Origin: Parcubacteria bacterium C7867-008
Lineage (GTDB): Bacteria; Patescibacteria; Paceibacteria; UBA9973; UBA2103
Direction of reading: 5' to 3'
DNA length: 64,000 bases
Assembly: GCA_001189215.1 (NCBI GenBank)
Contig: LFCR01000002.1
Location: forward strand, 109,688-173,687
Positions 6,514-13,661 of the stretch are shown here, piece after piece. Numbering within the stretch: the first letter of the stretch is position 1; each line of letters starts with the position of its first letter. Made by a program: the position numbers and the translations under genes. The notes under the pieces were generated by a model. It saw only the letters and a program-made list of their open reading frames with translations, made no database searches and had not been told where the DNA came from.

Positions 6514-8917
6514 AGCACCCACAAAGAAAGTTGAGAAGAAAAAGAGACTTGTACTCTTAGATGCGCACGCAATTATTCATCGTGCGTATCATGCGCTTCC
6601 AGACTTCACTTCTCCGACAGGTGAACCAACAGGCGCACTATACGGATTGTCTTCCATGCTCCTGCGTATCATTCAAGATCTTAAACCAGACTATCTTGCG
6701 TCTTGTTACGATCTTCCAAAAGCAACATTCCGTCATGAAGCCTATGACGCGTATAAAGGAACACGAGTATCCCTAGACGATGCGCTTGCAAAGCAACTCA
6801 ACACATCACGCAAAGTGTTTGAAGCATTTTCAATACCCATCTATGAGAAGGAAGGATTTGAAGCAGATGATATGCTCGGCACTATTTGCGAGCTTACTCG
6901 TGACCAGAAGGATCTTGAAATCATCATTGCGTCTGGAGATATGGACACACTTCAGCTTATCGAGAAGGGGCGTGTAAAGGTATACACCCTCAAGAAGGGA
7001 ATAAACGACACCATAATCTACGATGAGAAATCTGTAGAAGAACGTTATGGATTCGCACCAAAGATGGTCGCGGATTATAAGGGCCTGCGCGGAGATCCGT
7101 CCGATAACATCATTGGTATCCCGGGAGTTGGTGAAAAGACCGCAACTGAATTGATTCAGAAGTTTGGAACAATTGAAGATATTTATAAAAAGCTAAAGAA
7201 GAACGAAGCATTGTTCACTGAGCAAGGAATCAAACCGCGTATCGTTGCACTTCTTAAGGAGTACGAAGAAGATGCACTCTTCTCAAAGATGCTCACCACT
7301 ATTCGTATTGATGCACCAATCGTATTCCGTCTCCCGGAAGCTGTGTGGCAAGACGGCAGCGTACTTCCAAAAGTACTTGCACTCTTTGATGAGCTTGGAT
7401 TCCGTACACTGCGTGGTCGTGCACGTGCACTCTTTGAGAAGGGAGACGGGTCTGTTGAAGAAACAGACCCTGAAGTACTGGTAGAGGAGAAAGATATAGA
7501 CCCAACACGACTTCAAGAAGCACAGGTGATGGTGTGGCTCCTTGCTTCAGATCTCACCAACCCAACACTGGATGACATTCTCGCGTACACAAAAGCACAG
7601 ACATTCGATGCTGCATATAAAACACTCCAAACAAAGATTGATACTACTGGTCAGTTAGATGAGGTATATCAGAACATAGAAAAACCACTAGTGCCGGTAC
7701 TCCGAGCAATGGAAGCACATGGTGTGCTTATTGATCAAGAGGCGCTAGGAACACTCGGGAAAACATATCGTAAAGAACTTGAAGCAGTGGAGAAACGTAT
7801 TTTCAAAGTGGTGGGTCACGAGTTCAATATCAGCTCACCAAAACAACTCGGTGATGTTCTCTTTGATGAACTGCAACTCAAGGCACCTGGATCTAAGGCC
7901 CAGAAGAAGACTTCAACAGGGCAGCGTTCTACTAAAGAATCAGAACTTGAGAAGCTACGCGAACACCACCCCATTATTGAAGATATTCTTGAATACCGTC
8001 AGATACAGAAACTTCTGGGTACCTATATAGATAACATCCCACCACTTCTAGATGCTGAGGGTCGAATCCACCCCCAATTCATACAGACCGGTGCCGTTAC
8101 TGGCCGCATGGCAACCACAAACCCAAGTATTCAAAACATTCCGATACGTACCGAGCGTGGCCGTGCGATTCGTCACGCATTCATTGCACCAAAAGGATTT
8201 GAACTCATTGGTCTCGACTACTCCCAGATAGAACTACGTCTTGCTGCAATACTTTCAGGTGATGAGAAGCTTGGTGATATCTTCCGTTCAGGTAGAGATG
8301 TGCATCGTGAAGTTGCTGCTGCAGTCTTCGGAGTAATACCTGAGAATGTAGATCCTGAAATGCGACGCCGTGCAAAGATCATTAACTTCGGCATTCTATA
8401 CGGCATGGGCGTTAATGCCCTTAAGGCGCAACTCGGCACGAGCACTAGTGAAGCACAGCAATTCTACGAGGATTATTTCCGTACCTTCAATCGTCTCGCA
8501 GAATATCTTGAAGAGACACGCGGTGCTGCACGACGCCAAGGTTTCACTGAAACATTGTTTGGTCGTCGTCGAGAATTCTCGGGTATTAAATCTTCACTTC
8601 CATTTGTACGTGCACAAGCAGAGCGCATGGCGATTAACGCACCAATACAAGGAACACAGGCGGACATCATAAAGATTGCGATGGTGCGCATACAACAAAT
8701 GCTCACTGATGAGAACGCTTTGGAAGACGCGCACATGCTTCTTCAGGTACATGACGAACTAGTGTTTGAGATACGTGAATCGCGTAGTCGTGAACTGGCG
8801 CAGAAGATTCGTGAAATTATGGAGACGGTAGTACCCGAAGATCAGACACTTGGTATACCCCTACTAGCCCAACCGAAGATAGGGAAGAACTGGGGAGATA
8901 TGCAGGCTCTAGACTAG
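6506..8917 (+). CDS. polA: DNA polymerase I without a working proofreading domain
   Basis: The 803-aa protein has an N-terminal 5'-3' nuclease (LVLLDAHAIIHRAYHAL; helix-hairpin-helix GLRGDPSDNIIGIPGVGEKTA) and a C-terminal family A polymerase with motif A DYSQIELRL (D571), motif B RRRAKIINFGILYG and motif C HDE (749-751). Only about 95 residues separate the nuclease from the polymerase thumb; the DxE and other metal ligands of a 3'-5' exonuclease are not visible, only its C-terminal helical remnant. I start at 6506 (MPKAPTKK), overlapping the tsaE stop; the upstream open frame is shadow. Confidence 0.93.
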   Translation: MPKAPTKKVEKKKRLVLLDAHAIIHRAYHALPDFTSPTGEPTGALYGLSSMLLRIIQDLKPDYLASCYDLPKATFRHEAYDAYKGTRVSLDDALAKQLNTSRKVFEAFSIPIYEKEGFEADDMLGTICELTRDQKDLEIIIASGDMDTLQLIEKGRVKVYTLKKGINDTIIYDEKSVEERYGFAPKMVADYKGLRGDPSDNIIGIPGVGEKTATELIQKFGTIEDIYKKLKKNEALFTEQGIKPRIVALLKEYEEDALFSKMLTTIRIDAPIVFRLPEAVWQDGSVLPKVLALFDELGFRTLRGRARALFEKGDGSVEETDPEVLVEEKDIDPTRLQEAQVMVWLLASDLTNPTLDDILAYTKAQTFDAAYKTLQTKIDTTGQLDEVYQNIEKPLVPVLRAMEAHGVLIDQEALGTLGKTYRKELEAVEKRIFKVVGHEFNISSPKQLGDVLFDELQLKAPGSKAQKKTSTGQRSTKESELEKLREHHPIIEDILEYRQIQKLLGTYIDNIPPLLDAEGRIHPQFIQTGAVTGRMATTNPSIQNIPIRTERGRAIRHAFIAPKGFELIGLDYSQIELRLAAILSGDEKLGDIFRSGRDVHREVAAAVFGVIPENVDPEMRRRAKIINFGILYGMGVNALKAQLGTSTSEAQQFYEDYFRTFNRLAEYLEETRGAARRQGFTETLFGRRREFSGIKSSLPFVRAQAERMAINAPIQGTQADIIKIAMVRIQQMLTDENALEDAHMLLQVHDELVFEIRESRSRELAQKIREIMETVVPEDQTLGIPLLAQPKIGKNWGDMQALD

Positions 8918-8977
8918 TCCTTTTCTAGGACAGGAGTATCATTATCTTTGGTGTTAACACTTGTTCGGGGGTGATTT

Positions 8978-9118
8978 ATGACGTCAGTTCCTGTCTCGAA
9001 TCAAGCTTCGCATGCCCCGCTCTGGCCAAGAGTTGTGGTCCCGCTGCTGCTGGCTTTGGCAATGTGGGGTTTCGTCGGCGTCGGGTTTGTGGGCCTCTGG
9101 CTCAAAATCCACGGCTAG
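8978..9118 (+). CDS. Small single-pass membrane protein (46 aa)
   Basis: Starts at an ATG preceded by an extended Shine-Dalgarno (GGGGGTGAT). After a polar N-terminus of about 17 residues there is one hydrophobic segment (VVVPLLLALAMWGFVGVGF) and a short KIHG tail. Codons are GC-rich, unlike flanking polA and holA, and a GAAGGCGC/GCGCCTTC hairpin follows. Function unknown. The clear ribosome site and hairpin support it as a real gene despite its size. Confidence 0.6.
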   Translation: MTSVPVSNQASHAPLWPRVVVPLLLALAMWGFVGVGFVGLWLKIHG

Positions 9119-9139
9119 GATGAGATCCCGCAACTATTA

Positions 9140-9165
9140 GAAGGCGCTCCTCACCGGGCGCCTTC
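9140..9165 (+). terminator. Hairpin after small membrane protein gene
   Basis: GAAGGCGC (9140-9147) pairs with GCGCCTTC (9158-9165). No T-run follows, so it may be inefficient or act in RNA stability. Confidence 0.5.
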
Positions 9166-9178
9166 AACACGTTCGAGA

Positions 9179-9184
9179 TACAAT
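9179..9184 (+). promoter_or_regulatory. -10 box for leaderless holA
   Basis: TACAAT ends 6 bases before the GTG start of holA. Confidence 0.55.
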
Positions 9185-9190
9185 ACGAAG

Positions 9191-9847
9191 GTGATATATC
9201 TTTTCCACGGCTCAGATACAAATAAAGTACGCGCCAAGGCATTCCAGTGGGTGGCAGCTACTCATGCAAAAGCACCAGATGCGTACTACGCAAGATTGGA
9301 CGCGTCGTCAGTTTCACCTGAAGCCTTACAAGAAGCACTTTCAACACAAGGTCTATTCTTTTCTAAAACCCTTATCCTGATCGATGACCCTTTCTCAGAA
9401 AGTGCAGCCGGGGAAGCAGTTCTTGAATCACTTGCTGAACTCGCAACATCTCCTAATGCGGTTGCCATACTTGCACCAAAACTTCTCGCAACACGATTAA
9501 AGAAAATAGAACCGCATGCTGCTAAAGTATTCGAAGTTAACGTAACGGAGAAAAAAGTAGCACGTGGATTTAATAGCGGACTCGTAAACGCACTTGGTGA
9601 GAAGAATGGTGCAAAACTCTGGCAAGAAATAGAGAAAGCTCGGCGTGTTGGTGATGCGCCTGAAATGATTCATGGACTACTGCACTGGAAAGCACGGGAC
9701 ATTATGCAGAAAGGGAAGCGTGTGTGGACTCATGAGGAAGCACGAATACTTTCGCGTGATCTTATCGAACTACTTTCAGATTCACGATCAGGAGACCTCC
9801 CACTAAACCTTTCATTGGAACGTTTCGCGCTCTCGCTTCACGTATAG
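9191..9847 (+). CDS. holA: DNA polymerase III delta subunit-like protein (HolA)
   Basis: The 218-aa protein begins MIYLFHGSDTNKVRAKA, resembling the start of HolA, the clamp-loader delta subunit that opens the sliding clamp. A central region (KTLILIDDPFSES) and a C-terminal helical part (GDAPEMIHGLLHWKARDIM) also resemble HolA. It is much shorter than the usual 330-340 aa and no Walker motif is needed in delta. The start is GTG at 9191, favoured by a leaderless -10 box. Assignment rests on overall pattern and not on one diagnostic motif. Confidence 0.68.
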   Translation: MIYLFHGSDTNKVRAKAFQWVAATHAKAPDAYYARLDASSVSPEALQEALSTQGLFFSKTLILIDDPFSESAAGEAVLESLAELATSPNAVAILAPKLLATRLKKIEPHAAKVFEVNVTEKKVARGFNSGLVNALGEKNGAKLWQEIEKARRVGDAPEMIHGLLHWKARDIMQKGKRVWTHEEARILSRDLIELLSDSRSGDLPLNLSLERFALSLHV

Positions 9848-9850
9848 CCT

Positions 9851-9970
9851 TTACGCACGACGCCGGAGGTTGGTATCAATAATTTCTTTCTTCTCCTCCA
9901 AGGGCTTGGCTTGTGCTTTGAACGCGTCAAGCTTTTCTTTTGCAGTGCTAGCTTCGCGCGCTTTATCCAC
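9851..9970 (-). CDS. Possible 39-aa charged helical protein
   Basis: A GTG-initiated frame encodes a highly charged, probably helical peptide (KAREASTAKEKLDAF ... LRRRA). It lies between the convergent holA stop and the lipoprotein terminator and has TATAC just upstream. It could be a small native gene or the remnant of a longer one. Support is weak. Confidence 0.3.
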   Translation of the reverse strand: MDKAREASTAKEKLDAFKAQAKPLEEKKEIIDTNLRRRA

Positions 9971-9977
9971 TCTTGTA

Positions 9978-10024
9978 TAAAAAGAAGCCGCCCGATGTTG
10001 CTCAGGCGAGCTTCGATCAGGCGG
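9978..10024 (-). terminator. Terminator of lipoprotein gene
   Basis: On the minus strand CCGCCTGAT (10024-10016) pairs with ATCGGGCGG (9996-9988), followed by a T-run. Confidence 0.75.
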
Positions 10025-10033
10025 GCAAAATGT

Positions 10034-10315
10034 CTATTTTGGTACTAGCGACGTGCTGACTTCGCGGGGCGTAGAGGTTGTCGCCTTCCCCGAGATCGTC
10101 GGCTCATTCCAGGATGTCTGGCTTGGCTGCAGGCACTTGCTGTAGTAAACGCTGTGTCCTCCGTCACCGAAGCGGTAAACTTTGCAGCCGTCATGCTCGA
10201 ACAGCAGGCTTACGGAAATTTGCGTGTTGCTGGATTGCTCTTTGACCAACCCCGGCTTGTCACAACCTGACAGAGCCAAAATACAGGGCAAGCAGGCGAG
10301 AAGAAGCTTTTTCAC
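10034..10315 (-). CDS. Small lipoprotein of unknown function
   Basis: The 93-aa product has a type II signal peptide: KK, hydrophobic core and lipobox LALSGC with C18 as the lipidation site. The mature part contains FEHDGCKVYRFGDGGHSVYYSKC, a pattern I associate with small DUF4884-like lipoproteins of proteobacteria and their phages; that match is from memory. The start is GTG at 10315 with GGAGA seven bases upstream. It has its own consensus-like promoter and terminator, so it is a self-contained unit unlike its leaderless neighbours. Confidence 0.7.
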   Translation of the reverse strand: MKKLLLACLPCILALSGCDKPGLVKEQSSNTQISVSLLFEHDGCKVYRFGDGGHSVYYSKCLQPSQTSWNEPTISGKATTSTPREVSTSLVPK

Positions 10316-10363
10316 GTCTATGTCTCCAGAATTAGTTGAAACGTTAAGGGGCTATTCATAATT

Positions 10364-10391
10364 AGAATAGCACAATAGATAAATAAGTCAA
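10364..10391 (-). promoter_or_regulatory. Promoter of lipoprotein gene
   Basis: Minus strand: -35 TTGACT (10391-10386), 16-base spacer and -10 TATTCT (10369-10364). Confidence 0.75.
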
Positions 10392-10395
10392 ATAT

Positions 10396-10471
10396 TGGTC
10401 CGCCTACCAGGGCTCGAACCTGGGACCGTCTCCTTAAAAGGGAGCTGCTCTACCAACTGAGCTATAGGCGG
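10396..10471 (-). tRNA. tRNA-Lys (TTT)
   Basis: The acceptor CCGCCTA/TAGGCGG closes the cloverleaf. The anticodon loop is CTTTTAA (anticodon TTT), discriminator A, and CCA is encoded (10398-10396). It lies between the lipoprotein promoter and an LTD-like gene. Confidence 0.95.
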
Positions 10472-10501
10472 ATGATTGCACACGCACGCTTTGTTATACC
10501 G

Positions 10502-11464
10502 TTAATACTGATATAGGTCTACCGTCTTTCCGTTCTGATCGAGTAGCTTTATGGCTTCTTTTGAACTCTTCCACAACTCTCCGTATTTACGAGACTCGTC
10601 GTGGTTCTTGGTGAGTGATCCACGGCCAAGATAGATGCGCCAAGAGTTGCCCCAGAAGCGCTGATCCCCTCGATGAGTATTTAGACAGCCTTGATAGTTG
10701 AGATACGTGTCGATAAATCGATAACATGAGGATGAAAGCCGCTTACCACCTTCGTTCGGAACACTGCAACGATCTACGTTCGAGATAAACTCCTCACATC
10801 CACCATCTTTATACTCATTCCCCGAGTAAAACTGTTCAAAATCATCTTGTGGATCAGGACAGCTCTGAGAAAGGGAAGGTGAGAATGATTTGTTCTGAGT
10901 GTAGTATCCAACGCACTGATTCTCTCGGAAAGAAACACCAACAGGTGATTCACCAGTGACAATGATCGCTGAATCATTTGGATGGAGAATAATTGGTGCA
11001 GTTGCATTGCTTGTTTTTGAAAGCAGCTCCTGTCCAAATGGAATAGTTGCGGTACGGTCATTTGATACCGCAACAAGCTGCCACCCTGAGATATTTATAT
11101 TTGGCTCTGCATTGTACCCAGCTTTAATGGTTATATATTCATCATCAGGATCTGTTGCACCCACGTTGCTACCCCAGCTTATGGTCACCATTCCTTTATA
11201 CGGAGATGCTTCGCCAAAAAGTTTTGCATCACGCACATCCTTCTTTAAATTGAAGATTGAGTTCTGAATACTAAAAAGGTCGGAACGCGCACCTGCGGTA
11301 TTGAAATCATTTATATCCCCGTATCCTTCCTGCACGGTTCCAACCGTAGTGATGGGTGTTATATATGGTCCTGCAAAGGAGATAGGGTGATTGGGACCAC
11401 CACTAGCGATCCAAACCACAAAGAAGAAGAGGAAGAATCCAAGAATAAATGCTCCGTCGCTCAT
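10502..11464 (-). CDS. Membrane-anchored protein with lamin-tail-like domain
   Basis: The 320-aa protein has one N-terminal membrane segment (about residues 5-20) and an extracytoplasmic part. Residues about 90-160 (GMVTISWG ... DEYITIKAGYN ... ISGWQLVAV ... TATIPFGQELL) resemble the LTD beta-sandwich fold common in CPR surface proteins. The C-terminal part has eight or so cysteines and no domain I recognise. Start at 11464 is supported by a TATCAT box 6 bases before the ATG. Probably an envelope or surface protein. Confidence 0.65.
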   Translation of the reverse strand: MSDGAFILGFFLFFFVVWIASGGPNHPISFAGPYITPITTVGTVQEGYGDINDFNTAGARSDLFSIQNSIFNLKKDVRDAKLFGEASPYKGMVTISWGSNVGATDPDDEYITIKAGYNAEPNINISGWQLVAVSNDRTATIPFGQELLSKTSNATAPIILHPNDSAIIVTGESPVGVSFRENQCVGYYTQNKSFSPSLSQSCPDPQDDFEQFYSGNEYKDGGCEEFISNVDRCSVPNEGGKRLSSSCYRFIDTYLNYQGCLNTHRGDQRFWGNSWRIYLGRGSLTKNHDESRKYGELWKSSKEAIKLLDQNGKTVDLYQY

Positions 11465-11468
11465 GCGC

Positions 11469-12731
11469 CTATGATAGCAGGAGCTTCTCGAGTTCTTCTG
11501 CCACTACTTGTGCATCACTCCATGGTGTTTTCTTGCCATTTGCCTCCATGATGTATGGATCAGTTCCTTTGCCAGTGACTAGTACAGCATCACCACCGCG
11601 TGCACGAGATAGTGCTTCGTGGATAGCTTCACGACGATCCATGATGATAGTTGGACTGCGCTTCATGCCCGCTGCCATAGCATCCATGATGGCCTGAGGA
11701 TCCTCATCATATGGGTCTTCATTGGCAAGAATCACTTCATCACAGTACTCATCTGCAATACGCCCCATCTCTGGACGTTTCCACGTATCGCGACCGCCAC
11801 CCGTATTTCCAAGTACGCACACTTTCCGACGTTCAGGATATGCCTGATACAGCGCTAACAAAGAATCAGGAGTATGTGCGTAATCAACAACGGCAAGGAA
11901 GTCCTGTCCTCGTTCAATACGTTCTGCACGTCCCGCGATACGTCCGAGATTTCCGAGTGCTTTTGCACTCACCGGAACCGGCACACCAACAAATGCAGCA
12001 GCTTTAATAGCTGCGAGTGCGTTACGTGCACTAAATGCACCAGGGTGGGGAAGAGATACGTGTGTGTTATCAAACTCAAAGCTTGTGGATTGATCCGTTA
12101 AGACAAGATTCTCTGCGTCACTTAATGCAAAGGCAATGGAGCGTTCAACCTGAAGTTTCAAGAACCTGCGACCATATTCACCTTCGCTATTTGCAATGAT
12201 TGCTCGCGGTCTCTTTGAAGATCGTGCGAGTGCCGTTCCGAGTCTGAACTTTGCCTGGAAATATTTCTCCATGCTGCCATGAGACTCGATGTGCTCCTTT
12301 TCAAGATTGGTGAACACAAGCGCGTCGAGAGATAGAAACAAATGACGATACTGCAATGCAGATTCGCTGGTGAGTTCAATCACTGCATGAGTGGCGCCAT
12401 CACGTACTGCTTCAGCGAGAAGTTTCTGAATGAATCCACGACCAGGAAGAGTCATCTTGAATTTGTTTGGCCGAGTTGTTTTACCGGTCTTGAAATGAAT
12501 CGTACTTGATACCGCTACGGTATACCCAGCCTCTTCAAGAATGGCAGAAAGCATCTCTGTTACAGAAGACTTTCCTTTAGTTCCTGTAACACCAATCACC
12601 ACAAGTTTCTTTGCAGGGAATCCATATCGAATCGCACTGCATAGAGACCAGCCCACGTGATAGGGAATAAGAAGTGCTCGATATAACGAGCGTGGAAGTA
12701 TGCGTTCTACCAATCGTTTAAGTGCTCCCAT
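11469..12731 (-). CDS. murE: Mur ligase family protein (MurE-like)
   Basis: The 420-aa protein resembles UDP-MurNAc-tripeptide synthetases, which add the third amino acid of the peptidoglycan stem peptide. The ATP site is GVTGTKGKSSVTEML; further conserved parts are TSESALQYRH, FTNLEKEHIESHG and YAHTPDSL. The N-terminal UDP-MurNAc-binding domain is largely missing, replaced by about 50 basic/hydrophobic residues. Where DAP-adding MurE has DNPR, this one reads EDPY, so the incoming amino acid is uncertain. The start is one base after the ruvA stop (upstream in-frame ATGs lie inside ruvA), so ruvA-murE form an operon. Confidence 0.82.
   Translation of the reverse strand: MGALKRLVERILPRSLYRALLIPYHVGWSLCSAIRYGFPAKKLVVIGVTGTKGKSSVTEMLSAILEEAGYTVAVSSTIHFKTGKTTRPNKFKMTLPGRGFIQKLLAEAVRDGATHAVIELTSESALQYRHLFLSLDALVFTNLEKEHIESHGSMEKYFQAKFRLGTALARSSKRPRAIIANSEGEYGRRFLKLQVERSIAFALSDAENLVLTDQSTSFEFDNTHVSLPHPGAFSARNALAAIKAAAFVGVPVPVSAKALGNLGRIAGRAERIERGQDFLAVVDYAHTPDSLLALYQAYPERRKVCVLGNTGGGRDTWKRPEMGRIADEYCDEVILANEDPYDEDPQAIMDAMAAGMKRSPTIIMDRREAIHEALSRARGGDAVLVTGKGTDPYIMEANGKKTPWSDAQVVAEELEKLLLS
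11471..11476 (-). promoter_or_regulatory. -10 box for leaderless LTD-like gene
   Basis: Minus-strand TATCAT ends 6 bases before the ATG at 11464. It lies within the 3' end of murE. Confidence 0.55.
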
Positions 12732-12732
12732 A

Positions 12733-13287
12733 TCAACGTGACTTACCAGCAAGTGCAGCCTTGAGGCGCGCATCACGACCCGTAATATGCATTGGTACAT
12801 TTCCAACCGCAACACGTGCCTCACGATCCGTGTACCCAAGCGCGACGAGTGTATCAAATACTTCTGAATCAGCATCGTCATGCTTTGCATCGGTTGCGGT
12901 CACTTTCTCTGAAAGTTCAACTACCAGTTTCTCTGCAGCCTTCTTCCCAAGCCCCACCACACGAGTGAGGTATGAAACGTCACGTGTAGCAATTGCTGTT
13001 TCAAGTGATTCACGAGATGCACGAGAGAATATGGAGAGAGCGGTCTTAGGACCCACTCCAGAAACCGTTAGTAGCTGTTCGAAGAAGTGACGGTCTTCTT
13101 CCGTAGAGAACCCATATAATTCCACACCGTCCTGCTTAAATGCCATATAGGTCTTTAGACGAACCTGATCTCCAGGGGCGAGCATGTCATTGGCCGATAG
13201 GTGAACAAAGATACCGAAACCAGCCACCTCCACAATGGCCCCTCCTGGTTCGTTTCCTATAACCACTCCACTGAGCTCGCGAATCAT
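12733..13287 (-). CDS. ruvA: Holliday junction DNA-binding protein RuvA
   Basis: The 184-aa RuvA recognises four-way junctions and recruits RuvB. It has the N-terminal OB fold (MIRELSGVVIG ... VELYGFSTEEDRHFF), two helix-hairpin-helix motifs (LLTVSGVGPKTAL and LTRVVGLGKKAAEKL) and the C-terminal RuvB-contacting domain (LVALGYTDREARVAV). There is no Shine-Dalgarno; TACGAT lies 7 bases before the ATG. It is transcribed divergently from rpsT and followed by murE one base after the stop. Confidence 0.95.
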   Translation of the reverse strand: MIRELSGVVIGNEPGGAIVEVAGFGIFVHLSANDMLAPGDQVRLKTYMAFKQDGVELYGFSTEEDRHFFEQLLTVSGVGPKTALSIFSRASRESLETAIATRDVSYLTRVVGLGKKAAEKLVVELSEKVTATDAKHDDADSEVFDTLVALGYTDREARVAVGNVPMHITGRDARLKAALAGKSR

Positions 13288-13343
13288 ATAAGGTATCGTA
13301 CCATTTGCGTACCGAGACGATATAGCGTACTATCTCCTCACCT

Positions 13344-13613
13344 ATGGCAATCACCGCAAACGCAAAGAAGGCACACCGCGCGTCCCTTAAGAAGCGCGTA
13401 TTCAACGTACGTCGCAAGCGCGTCCTTACCAGCACCACTAAGGAAGCTCGTAAGCAGATCGCTCTTAACACTGCTGATGTTGCTACTTCACTTTCTGAGG
13501 CATACAAGGCTATCGATAAAGCAGCAAAGCGCGGCATCATCAAGAAGAACACCGCGTCTCGCAAGAAGTCTCGTCTTGCACTAGCTCTTAAGCGCGCAAC
13601 CGTAAAGGCATAA
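13344..13613 (+). CDS. rpsT: 30S ribosomal protein S20
   Basis: The 89-aa, very basic helical protein (MAITANAKKAHRASLKKRVFNV ... ASRKKSRLALALKRATVKA) binds 16S rRNA early in small-subunit assembly. Length is normal. It has no Shine-Dalgarno; TACTAT lies about 10 bases before the ATG. It is a single-gene transcript ending in a strong terminator shared with the convergent KPVVYLYPE-motif protein gene. Confidence 0.95.
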   Translation: MAITANAKKAHRASLKKRVFNVRRKRVLTSTTKEARKQIALNTADVATSLSEAYKAIDKAAKRGIIKKNTASRKKSRLALALKRATVKA

Positions 13614-13620
13614 GCCAAAA

Positions 13621-13660
13621 GAAAACAGCCCGGGGCAATGCCCCGGGCTGTTTTCTTTTG
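13621..13660. terminator. Bidirectional terminator after rpsT
   Basis: A perfect 16-bp stem (13621-13636/13640-13655) with A- and T-tracts at the two edges. Confidence 0.92.
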
Positions 13661-13661
13661 G

